A stretch of 64,000 nucleotides of DNA from Pestalotiopsis fici W106-1 (taxonomy: Eukaryota > Ascomycota > Sordariomycetes > Amphisphaeriales > Sporocadaceae). Shown piece after piece: positions 46,377-57,438 of the stretch. Location of the stretch: NCBI RefSeq assembly GCF_000516985.1, contig NW_006917092.1:4531924-4595923 (forward strand), in the 5' to 3' direction. Numbering within the stretch: the stretch's first letter is position 1; the number at the start of each line of letters is the position of its first letter. The notes below the pieces were generated by a model. The model did not search any database. It saw only the letters and a program-made list of their open reading frames with translations, and was not told the origin of the DNA. The position numbers were made by a program, and so were the translations under genes.

Positions 46377-47553
46377 TGATGTGTCCCAGGAGCTAGAGCG
46401 CAAAAGAGATTGGTATTGACAAAGATGCGTCATCAGGTGGTGCAGTAATGAAAGATATCTACATGGTCATTGCTTGGCAGGGCATAGTTTGTGTAGAAGT
46501 GGTGTAAGGAGTATAGAGAGAGAGAACGAGAGATGAAGAAGATTGGCAATTCCGCGCCAAACTGACAAACGAAGTGAAACGAAACAAATGAAAAATACTA
46601 TTATCTGTATAGCCCTGGTGTTGGTGTACTGACTTTTTGCCGAACCCGAGAGGGTGGATAAGCCGTTCCCATGTTTGGATGTGATTGCAGGAAGGTTGGA
46701 TGACCACACCTTTTTCTCGAGTCCAGTCCATGAATTGGGAGTCGATTCCAAATAATGGGCTTCATACGAAACCTCGTGGGCGTGAGGCGTGACCCAGAAC
46801 CTTGAAGGCATAAAGGTTGAGCGCTACGCGCATAATGCATATCTGGAGTTGGAGCATGATTTAGGTGTGGGCTCTACTGCGTCAAACCTGTGGATCTCAA
46901 GATCCCAGTGGAATGGGTGTAGGTAAATGGAGATGAAGATGCACGCGAATATGAGGTACACCTGGCACCCAATATTACAAAAACCACCGACGCCTGTATG
47001 AGAGCCGTATCTAGAATCATCGTGTGCCTATATGTAGCTTTCGCGTGCATGCAGCATTGTGACATGGCTGTGACAAATGAGAAAGCTGGCTGTCAAAAGT
47101 GTACTCGCTATCACGCTGTTGGTGTACGAAGTACATACCATACCAACTCATCTTTGATAACAGCCGGGGCCGTCGCCATCATACTGCGCCAGACGTATAC
47201 AGGCCAGAGGAGAGTATGGAGTACCTACCCCAGACACATCCATACAGAACCCAGAGTCATGGATGTACATCATATTTTCACACAAAGTTCAATGACTCTG
47301 GAGGCCGTTGATCCCGCTTCTCTCGTCACACACCCACCCACTCCGAGATCAAGAGACTCGACCATTCATGAAACAAGAAAGCGTGAAACACGCGCCGGCT
47401 GGCTCACATCTGGTAAGAGTTCCCGGGTATGAGGCGCTTATACAAGGTGGGTGGGTTCCTGGTGGGCGCTAAGGTGGCAGAATGGAAGGGCAGTATCTCC
47501 AGCCTTTGATTCAAATCACACATGGCATGTGAGAATTACCAACTACGGTATGG

Positions 47554-47554
<1 letters not shown>

Positions 47555-47587
<33 letters not shown>
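47555..47587. repeat. (TG)n microsatellite
   Basis: 33 nt of uninterrupted TG/GT, continued by degenerate TATGTGCGTATGTGTG. Opposite-strand translation gives only Thr/His runs. Confidence 0.95.
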
Positions 47588-47594
<7 letters not shown>

Positions 47595-48107
47595 TATGTG
47601 TGACATTTGGTTGCGAGGCCCAGTCCGTCTTGACACACTCACATATGAATTTGGCAAAGAGAAATGATGACTGAGTCAAGCTTTGGAGACATATTATCTG
47701 ATACACGGGTAACCATGGGGAGCTCCAAATGTTGTTTGAAGTAGTGATATCGGGACAGGGGGAGGAAACTTGGCAAGGGGAGGGAAACCTTCTTCTCTCT
47801 CTCTCTCTTTCCCCCCTTCCCTTGCTTCTTCTTCTTCTCTCGGGTGACTGACTTCCTTGCTTGGTTGCGTGCTCTTTTTGCTCCCTCCCTCGTTCTGCTC
47901 CTCCCGCCCGGCGCCCGAGAGCTTGACCTGAACCTGAGAGATCTACTGAACCATCTGAGCGACCCCTGCTAGCGGCAGCGTAATGGAGCGCGAGAGCGGG
48001 TGCGCTGTGATCGTTAGAGGGGCCTTTTACCTGCTGCCACGAAGAACCTGGGAGGAACTCACTGTGTGGTACCGGAAGTACATACCTAATCATTCACGCC
48101 AAAGACC

Positions 48108-48125
48108 AAAAAAAAAAAAAAAAAA
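48108..48125. repeat. Poly-A homopolymer (18 nt)
   Basis: Uninterrupted A run in the gene-poor stretch. Confidence 0.85.
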
Positions 48126-49436
48126 GGAAGCCCGGTTTAAGATCAGTGTGCGTAAAAAGATGCAAGATTCCAGCTTTCTATATAAATGCAGCGGGATATT
48201 TCATGCTTTCAGGGAGTTTGCCAGTATATAAGCAAAAAGCAAAAACCCTTCACTCTTGTTTTTCTTCTTGACTTGAGGGTTACCACGTGGGAGGCGACAT
48301 TTTGACAGATTGGACAGAGGAGCCACCTGTACGCGCGGGTCGATGTATGTACGAGCTACGTATGTCTGCGAAAATAAATAAATCCATGTACATGTGTCCA
48401 GATGGTGTTCGACGCGGCTCTTTTGCTGTACCACTTGTCTCCAGTACTGATCCATCGCCATACCCACCCGAACAGCCTTAATCTTGATACTCGAACAACC
48501 CTTGTCTCATCTTGATCTTACGGCTGGACAGCTCTGAGCTCAAGCTGAACTCCTAGTAGGTTACTGTGTAGACTCCTTCAGGGTTCAGGGCCTTTCATCA
48601 AGATACTTCCATGTCTTTTTTAGAGTTTCCGCCCGCTCGCGGCTGTCTCCGCTACCGTTGCTTACCTATTACAGTATCTCGCTTGTGTAAAGGTATACAC
48701 ATATGTGCTATATTTTATGGTCATGATCGTTGTTGATACTGATTGCTGGATTGACCACACAACCCATCCTGCTTCTCGATCAGTTTGTCACATCAAACGG
48801 CAACTGGCAGGGACAACCATAATATCGCAGACGATAAGTCACAAAGTGGCGGTATTGAAATATTCAGCCGAGCATGTCAATTCCAGCAGTCTTATAGCTC
48901 GCTTCAAAATATAGCGTCCTCTAGAGAGACTTTATAGTAACCTAGGTTGTCAGATAGTATGCAAACTACAGTGGGGATATCTATCTGTGAGAAGAAGAAT
49001 GAAAGAATGCACGATTCGTCAAGCTGCAGAAACAATGCATATATTGAAATTGATACGTAGATAGTCAATCACCAAGCAATACGAAGTCACCCGGTAATTC
49101 ACCAGGAAACATATCATGTCTAAGCGCCGTCAGATATCACCACCTGATGGATTAGTACCCATCTAGTTGGTTACCAAGGCAGGCCCTCTAGCTGTTTCGA
49201 CCCCAAGCCGTTTTCTCTGTAGCCGCCGTTACTCTGCTAGGTGTATCTACGATTGGTTTGGTCTCTCTGTGCCGCTGGTGCGCTCCGTGTTTCTGACTCT
49301 AGTTGGCCGATCAATCCTCGACTGCTCTGTCTCACTGGAAAGCCGTGACGCTCTGATGTTGTTCTAATTTTTTCCTACGAACCGTCATCCTGAAAATTTC
49401 CGACCGCTGCAGTTCCGTATAATCTCGTGACTAGTA

Positions 49437-49455
49437 TTTTTTTTTTTTTTTTTTT
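49437..49455. repeat. Poly-T homopolymer (19 nt)
   Basis: Uninterrupted T run; with the poly-A at 48108 it brackets about 1.3 kb without a recognised gene. Confidence 0.85.
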
Positions 49456-51091
49456 GTTCTTGGAGCGATCAGAGCCATTAAAGGATACATGTTGGGTCTG
49501 GATGGATGAGGGGCACATGTGCAGATGGACTTCCCCCTGAACCTTGCGCTGTCGAACCCCATAGGTGCAAGGTACAGTACGACCCGAGTCCCCCCTCCAA
49601 CCAAAGCCCAGCTCGGTCCCTACCTTACCTATAATGTGGCCTAGGTAATGTAGTGGTGGACCGTGGACCCCTCCAACCAACTTCCGTCCCGCATCCAACA
49701 TCCACAGTGGCCAGCCCCTACCAGCCAACCAAGCCCACCACCATCCAGCCCGCCAGCCATTCGTCCACATCCATTTTTTGATCCATCTCCTCCTGCTCGG
49801 ACTGGCAGCAACCCAGTCAGAAGTCCACATTCTTGTGCTTCCAACGGAACTCCATAACGATCTGTCTCGCGACACTTCGTTGTTGATTCAACCTCTTTTC
49901 TCGACGACCCCCGTCTGATTGTTTTCTTGCCTGCTGCAATTGTCCGTCGATTCAAGTATCGCATCACCTTTTGGTACCCATTGAAACCCGCCAAAAAGAA
50001 ATCTCTCGAGTTACCTAGGTATCTCGTGCCTTCATTCCACCGTCCCATCTGTCAAAAGTCCTCTGCGGGGCAATTCGCAATCAAGCCGACACAAACCCAG
50101 AGGTGAGTTGAGTACCTACCTAGCTTCCCTATTACCCCTCACGAAGATCATACAGGAACAGCGCAACAACTTGCATCTTCAGACGAGAAGAGACTCTCTT
50201 TTTGTCTTTTTCTCTATCTGACTGTGTGAGCCATTGCCTGTTCTTTTGCCCTCATCGCCCTCTATCTGGATTCCAGAACCCAATACACCGGACGAAGACG
50301 TCTGAAGAGTTCTGTCGAAACTCAATTCGTAAGCTACTCGATAGAGCTTTTGCCTTTGCCTGCGGGGTTCAACCGCCCAAATATCGCCAGTATTCTGCTT
50401 CGTCAAACCTGGGCCGAATCCACCCAGATGATCCGCGCCCAGGTTTCTCAACGGCTCTGAAGAAAGAAAGAAAAGGGCGATTCTGCAGGACCCCCAGCAC
50501 ACTCTCAGACAACCCAGCTAGAGAAGCCTCCGGCATACCAAGGTTTTCGTCATCCGAGCGGACTCGAGCCTGCAACACCCGCATCACCATTCGCACAGAC
50601 GTCGCCGCCAGGCGGATCACTGGCCATACAAGCCGGCTGCTTGCTGTCAGACATCTGAGGCAAGCGCTGGCCTGTCAACTGATCGTCCCGACGCTCGTCT
50701 GCAATAAACCTGTCCCCTTTCCTCCCATATGCAGCTCACTGCACTTTGTCATTGCTCGGTTCCCTTTGTTCATCCGCCCGCTTAGGCATCACGGCTAATT
50801 CTTGGGGCTTGTTCTCAGATACAGACAGACCTGCAACAACCCGTCGACCGCTGAACTCGGTACACTCGGTCCTCTACAAAGGAATAACATCAAACTGCCC
50901 ATCTACTGGCACCGATTTGGTCAAAGAGGAATCTCTTGGACACCGAGGCGAATAAAGCCACCCGCGAATCTACCAAAAAAGCCCTCTGTCGATTTCGGGC
51001 AGGCCCGACTGGAGGCTTTACGTATCAATCTCTAATACAACACAGAGCGAGCCAACTTTTTTGAGCTCTGACATTCAACGATCTTTGGAAG

Positions 51092-51101
51092 TCTATATAG
51101 A
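51092..51101 (+). promoter_or_regulatory. Palindromic TATA-like element before the MAP kinase
   Basis: TCTATATAGA is a perfect 10-nt palindrome 61-70 nt upstream of the kinase ATG. If used as a core promoter, the leader would be only about 30-40 nt. Inference from sequence alone. Confidence 0.35.
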
Positions 51102-51161
51102 CGATATTTCTTCGATATTTTTAGGCCAGACTCTTTCTTGAGATACAAGCACGTATAGATC

Positions 51162-52383
<1,222 letters not shown>

Positions 52384-53401
52384 ATGGATCCACTGGTCTC
52401 TAGAGAATGCCGCTTCAAACGGGATGGAAAGGAAATGCGATGGAAGCTCTTGTTTTGAACCAGTGGCATGTGCTTCACGTCAGCGTTGACTTTGATGGTA
52501 GAATGGCGAGTATGACGATTTGGCATGGTGAAAAAGGCATGCGGTGCGGCGATGCCAAAAGGTTTGCAGCAAGCCTTTAAAAGCAGTAGGCAAGAATTCT
52601 GCGAGCTGGATTCCAGTCTCTCAAGTCCTTGTCTAAAGGATGTAGAGAATTGCGAGAAGCCAGTATGGTTTTAAGCCATGCCAGAAGCTCATGGCATCAG
52701 GAAAGAGGGGAGCGCCTGGAGAACTCTTTAGTCGACGATACCCCGACTCTGTTTTTTTGAGAGGGTTGGATGGATAGATGCAAGGATGGATATGGCTCCT
52801 TCTTTTTTTCTATTTTCCCAACATGTCCAGGTGTTTTCCTACATAAACGTTCACGAGAAAATGAATGGAAATGTCTCTTCTATAGTAAAGCTAGTCAAGA
52901 AAGATGTGCAATTTGCACCTGTTACATGAATTATGTTTGCCTTGGATCTCATGTCTTGGTCAACCAAGCCAGTATTACAGCAGTGCAAAAATGAGAGCTT
53001 GTATAGGAACCTCTTAATGCCATGCTTAGCTCGGTGTGACACAAAGTCATTCATTGCCTTTGCTAGGGTTAAAATTGCAGTGAACGGAGCCGGACTTCCC
53101 ATGACGGCGTTTTCCACTGGCGAGATACGGAACGGATGCGGAGTCTGCGAACGGCTCTTGCGTTGCATACAGAGAGACCGCGCCGATGTTGACACGGAAG
53201 CAGTTCAAAGTATGTCTTTCATAACGGAGCAGACCAATGAGGGGATATATTTTGCATATTAATAAGAATGGTACATTTGAATCGACCTTGTGTTTAAAGA
53301 TTTGACCTTTTATCTTTTGGTTTTACGGACATGCTCAATAGGCTTTATTCATGTTATTCCCTCGACGGCGACACCTTTATGCCCGGAATCATGACACAAG
53401 T
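52384..53401. other. Convergent intergenic region
   Basis: 3' end of the MAP kinase gene and of the SDR gene. Frames of about 110 codons overlap on both strands at 52851-53262; neither has a motif I recognise. Confidence 0.5.
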
Positions 53402-54291
53402 TTACCACTTTTCTTGAGCAGGTCTCATATCCAGCTCGTCCACCCACAAGTCGGGCGGCATGCGGCTGAGCCAGAGGTACGTCCGGCCGACGCTCTCGGC
53501 GCTCATGGTCTTGCCGGCACGGATGCCGTCATCCTGCTGCTGCTGCCCATCGGCCGCGACGACGTCCTTGATGGGCCCATTGGCAATGGTGTGCACGACG
53601 TGGACGCCGTGGCGCGAGTGCTCCTTGCCGAGGGCCTGGGCGACGGCGCGGACGGCGCTGCGGCCGGCGCCGTAGGCGCCGAACCCCTCGTTGGTGCGCA
53701 GCGCGCCCAGCGTCCCCGTGAAGATGACGGTGCCCTTCTTGGCCGGGTGGCTCGGGCTCAGGACCGTCTGGCCCCCCTCGGCCTGGGCGTAGAACTGCCG
53801 CAGGGCCTCTTGCCCAAAGGCAAACGCCCCCGTGGCGTACTCGGCGACGCTCTTTTCAAAGTCGGCGGGATCCGTCTCGAGATACGGCGCCTTGAGGGCG
53901 TGCTTGACGTGGAAAATGGCCAGTTCGAGCGGGAGACCTTGAAAGGCGTCGTGGGCCGTGATTTCGCCAAAGACGCGGCGAAGGTTGGCCGGGCGCGTAT
54001 CACAGGGAAACGGATATAGCACGCCGCCGTGGGACGTCTGGCGCAGGGAATTGCATAGTGATTCTAGATTCTCCTTGTTGCGCGCCAAAAGGGCCACGGC
54101 AAGGTTTCCCTGCTCTGGGTCTGCCAGTACGCGGGCAATGCCGGCGCCTGATGTTGGGCCTGGTAAGAAAGAAGAGTTATCAGCCATGGTGCAGAAGAAT
54201 AAATTCTGGTCCTTATATAAGTGAAAGCTTATATAGGACAGAGGTCTGACTTACCAGCCCCAATAAGAATTGCAAAACCTTTGGGTGCCAT
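53402..54291 (-). CDS. Short-chain dehydrogenase/reductase-like protein with altered catalytic residues
   Basis: Complement of exons 53402-54159 and 54255-54291; 264 residues. Exon 1 encodes MAPKGFAILIGA, the first beta strand. Splicing (GTAAGT to TTACCAG) joins it to GPTSGAGIARVLA, rebuilding the Rossmann glycine loop GAGPTSGAG that binds NAD(P). Further SDR features are a FPCDTRP segment for the adenine contact and KGTVIFTGTLGALRT before the active site. The usual YxxxK motif reads Y-G-A-G-R, so the catalytic Lys is Arg, and the expected Ser lies in FTGT and is probably Thr. It may be a reductase with reduced or changed activity, or a non-catalytic member. An in-frame ATG at 54187, inside the intron, would give a protein lacking the first strand. 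The gene is GC-rich. No pathway partner adjoins it. Confidence 0.85.
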
Positions 54292-54869
54292 TGGGAAATG
54301 ATGATCTTGAGCCTTGATTAAGCAGTAACTTTCCACTCCCAAGCTGTTATTGCACTCGGTAGACTTTGATTTATACTGGAAACTCTCAAAGGGTTCATGA
54401 GTTGGAGCGGTCCGGGCATTGCGGGGATATGTTATGCATTCGTACATATGACGTCTTTCAAATACTAGCTAGAGCTTGGGACGCAGTGAGTAGTCCTGTC
54501 TTACATATATCACGGCAGTACCTGAAGTGGTGTAACTGGGTCTTTTTGGGACTATACATAGGGTATCACGCGGTCGAACACAGTATAATTTTGAAATCTG
54601 TTGTTTAGATTTGATAGGAGTTTGCCATTCCTAGTGACCCGGTCTATAGTCTCATCAGAAGCCCACATTGATCCATTTCAAGGAGTGCTAATGGGAGACT
54701 TGAATTTACAGATCTCAACTTACATGAAAGTCCTATTCGGGAGTATGTTCATCGTGTGCCGTCCCCCTCCTCATATTTTCTCTTTTTTGCGTTTTGGGTA
54801 TCATTCATAAAAACCATTCAAATCACCAAACAGTAGCCATTTCTTACCAAGGCCCAGCTAACCAAGCCA
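54292..54869. other. Intergenic region upstream of the SDR gene
   Basis: Should contain the SDR promoter and the 3' end of the OXR1-like gene; both lie on the minus strand. No gene recognised. Confidence 0.55.
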
Positions 54870-56169
54870 TCATGAAGTGGCACCGACGACCCAGAGTTCG
54901 ACACCGACAATGTCAAACTTTTCTCCTTCGTCACTGAGAGGATCGTTCTCAAAGGTGCCACACTTGGCACTCTGACCACGGTTGAAGCCGTCGTCTAACC
55001 AGAGTCCATAACGAGCATCGTGGCCCTCTCCACCTCCGAGGGCGAGAAATGAGCGCTCGGAGCTGATAAAGTAGAACTGGTCTCGATCCCTCGACATCTC
55101 CCAGGGATCTTCTGGTCCCTCGTCGTGCTTGCCGTGGCGCACATCTGGAGGCACATATGGAAAGTACTGGAAACGTATGGAGTGATCTTCCATCTGTGCT
55201 GCTTCCAGCTTGTTGTTTGGTGGACTTGGCGCTTCTGGCGTCAGGTGCTCGGAAGGGAATCTGGTCGAGGTGGGCGAGTGGATAGTTGTGGATGTGCCGG
55301 TGAGCAGATCAGCACTTGGATCTGATGGCGGAGGCGGCAAGCTGACATGTACTGAAGCTTTCCACAGAAAGCACTCTCCGTTTCCATAATAGCCTGATGC
55401 GATGTGCGGAGCTTCTGTGAGATAAGCACCAAACGTCTGCATAGAGTCTTGTGGTTAGCCAAGCATAAAGGAAAAGAGAAAGGATAATCATCCAAGGCTG
55501 CTGTCATGATATAGTCCTTGCAAAATGAAATACACAGCAATTACTTACACCTCCAGAGCCATCCCTCACGACTAGAATAAAGCCTACCCTCCGCCCTCTA
55601 AACTCATCGCAGAGCTTGTACAGGGTCGACAATGAGCTGCCGTTCTGGTATAAACTGTAGACTAGTTTCCACTCCTCGCATATCCTCAGGCGCTCGGGGA
55701 AATTCATGCGTATCGCCTCGCCAATGCTTGTGCTCAGCAGTTGGGCCCCGCGGTCCGTGTCCTGGCGGTAGCCGGTCAAGATCAGCGGCTCGTAGTCGGG
55801 CATGACGAATGGGCTGGCCGACCGAGAGGGCCGAGGAGGCGTAAAGGGTGTGCTGATGCCGTCGCCGAAGCTCGAGGGGTGGTCGGTAGGGAATGTACGA
55901 CTGCTATGCATGCTGCCGGCGCCGGCGCTCAGCTGTGAATTGGACCGCGAGGGTCCGAACCTCCGGCCAAACCAGCCCGAAATCATGGAGCTGATGCCAT
56001 ACTCTTCATATTGTGGCTGCTGCTGATATTGTTGTTGCTGGGCTTGGAACTCGGGGCGTGAGTTTCCCGCATTGGTGGATGTGCCGTTGGAGTTTGAAAT
56101 GGAGTCGAGTCCCGGGATGAGAACGCCGGAATCGTGCGGCGAAGGAACCCGGCTGCTCGCTCTGCTCAT
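54870..56169 (-). CDS. OXR1: TLDc-domain protein, oxidation resistance 1 (OXR1) family
   Basis: Complement of exons 54870-55436 and 55549-56169; 395 residues. The 112-nt intron starts GTAAGT and ends CTATGCAG; joining gives VRDGSGGTFGAYLTEAPH, as in other OXR1 proteins. Residues 1-145 are Ser/Pro/Gln-rich and disordered. The TLDc domain starts near PLILTGYRQDTDRGAQLLS and includes LRICEEWKLVYSLYQNGSSL, GYYGNGECFLW, QFYFISSERSFLALGGGEGH, GLWLDDGFNRGQS and the end FDIVGVELWVVG. A low-complexity insertion of about 45 residues (PPPPSDPSADLL to SPPNNKLEA) splits the domain in a loop. Family members protect against oxidative damage and in yeast promote V-ATPase disassembly. It is the likely cytosolic or organelle-associated single OXR1 of the fungus. 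The ATG at 56169 is the first that precedes the conserved part; the frame upstream has no ATG of merit. Confidence 0.92.
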
Positions 56170-57438
56170 GATGTACGCTACGATGTGATATCTGTCGCGT
56201 GATGCGCTGGGGCAATGGTAGGCGGGGGTGTCTGCAGATCGGCCAGACTGGATTCGGAGAGGGAGACTGAGTGAAGGAGACAAAGAATGAACGAGAGGCA
56301 CCAGACTAATCGTAGTTGGCAGGACGTGAAACGGCGTGTCTCCTTTAAGATGTAGAGGAAATTATTCCAGTTGACCAGTCGACAGCGACGGAGGAGGTAA
56401 GCAGTTTGTACATGAAGTGGGCGACGATGACAGTATCTGACTTGACAGCAACGACAACTTGGCCTCGTTAAAGTGCTTGCTGATCCTGGTGGAGTTACCG
56501 AGTTATGACGATGGGCCACCACAAGGCACGTACCTATGTATGTACTGTTAGCGAGGGGTACATTGGTAGAGACATGCTACATACACTACTAGAAGGTTGC
56601 CAACGTAGCGCCAAGTATAGCGGCCGCTATCCGAACAAGGGCCCTGTACAGGTGCCTGTCTGCAAGGCAAATCAGGGCACGTAAGGCAAGGTACCGGCAC
56701 CCAGTCAGTCTAGGCGACGGGTCCTACTAGCTTCACAGAGCAGAAAAGAAATGCGCAAGAGTTGAGGACAAGTCGCCCATAAGAATTATTGCTGACGCTG
56801 CAGGCTTCGGTTTGCGTGCTTATCTGACTCTGATGATATCGGCCTATTTGTTCGTTCTCCTGGTACTTGTGACTTGGGTTAGATTTTGTGTAGGCGCGTG
56901 TATAGTGGATGCGAGGCCGAAGCTGATAAACAGCGGTGGAGTTTGTGATGAACAACAGTAGGGGTTGGCCATTGAATCAATTCAATGAGGGCTGAGTAAG
57001 TACTGCTCACCTACGCACTTCGTAGAAAATTAAATGTACAAAGACATGTGCCGCAATATATGCTCTTGGCTGTGAAAGAAAATGTAGGTGTAGCCCACCC
57101 ACCAAAGTGTCCTCGTGGATTGCGAACCAGCGCCCAGCCATTTGCACTGAGACTACGAGTTACAACAACCTCGCAACCTGCCCACCAGGCCCCGGCTTGT
57201 CCGACACAACTGACTTGTCGACCTGCTTCATAACGCGACATGGCATGAGTTGAGACTTACAAGTTGCATGCTAGAATATGAGCAAGATGCATTCTGTTTC
57301 AACTACATACCCCCACGTAGCACAGAGGAGTCAACAATAGCATGCGATTTCATCATTTCCGTGGCTCGTCAACACTGGAGAATTAATATCACGAGCCATT
57401 GCGATTTCCTCTTGCAGGGAAATCTATAGACAGGCGAA
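56170..57438. other. Divergent intergenic region
   Basis: Promoters of the OXR1-like gene and of the unrecognised gene to the right. No gene recognised in 1.27 kb; the small frames have no motif. Confidence 0.55.

Larger units (their letters stand above)
46377..51161. other. Gene-poor 4.8-kb stretch upstream of the MAP kinase
   Basis: No recognised gene. It holds a TG dinucleotide repeat (47555-47587), poly-A and poly-T runs, and CT-rich blocks near 47790-47905 and 49780-49830. A 144-codon plus-strand frame (46998-47432) starts with a signal-like hydrophobic segment. The last kilobase probably includes the kinase leader, with a GTGAGT donor-like site at 50103. Other frames, such as 198 codons at 50202-50798, lack motifs. 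Confidence 0.5.

Noticed and set aside
47536..48093. 185-codon minus-strand frame across the TG repeat
   Set aside because: Its C-terminal part is a translation of the microsatellite and of CT-rich sequence (Arg/Glu runs).
50202..50798. 198-codon plus-strand frame upstream of the MAP kinase
   Set aside because: No domain, Arg/Ser-rich, lies in the probable leader/promoter; codon use unlike neighbouring genes.
52851..53262. Overlapping frames of about 110 codons on both strands 3' of the MAP kinase
   Set aside because: Both strands open at the same place with no recognised motif; likely chance.
53351..54019. 222-codon plus-strand frame opposite the SDR gene
   Set aside because: Shadow of a GC-rich SDR exon; Ala/Gly/Asp/Val-rich with no motif.
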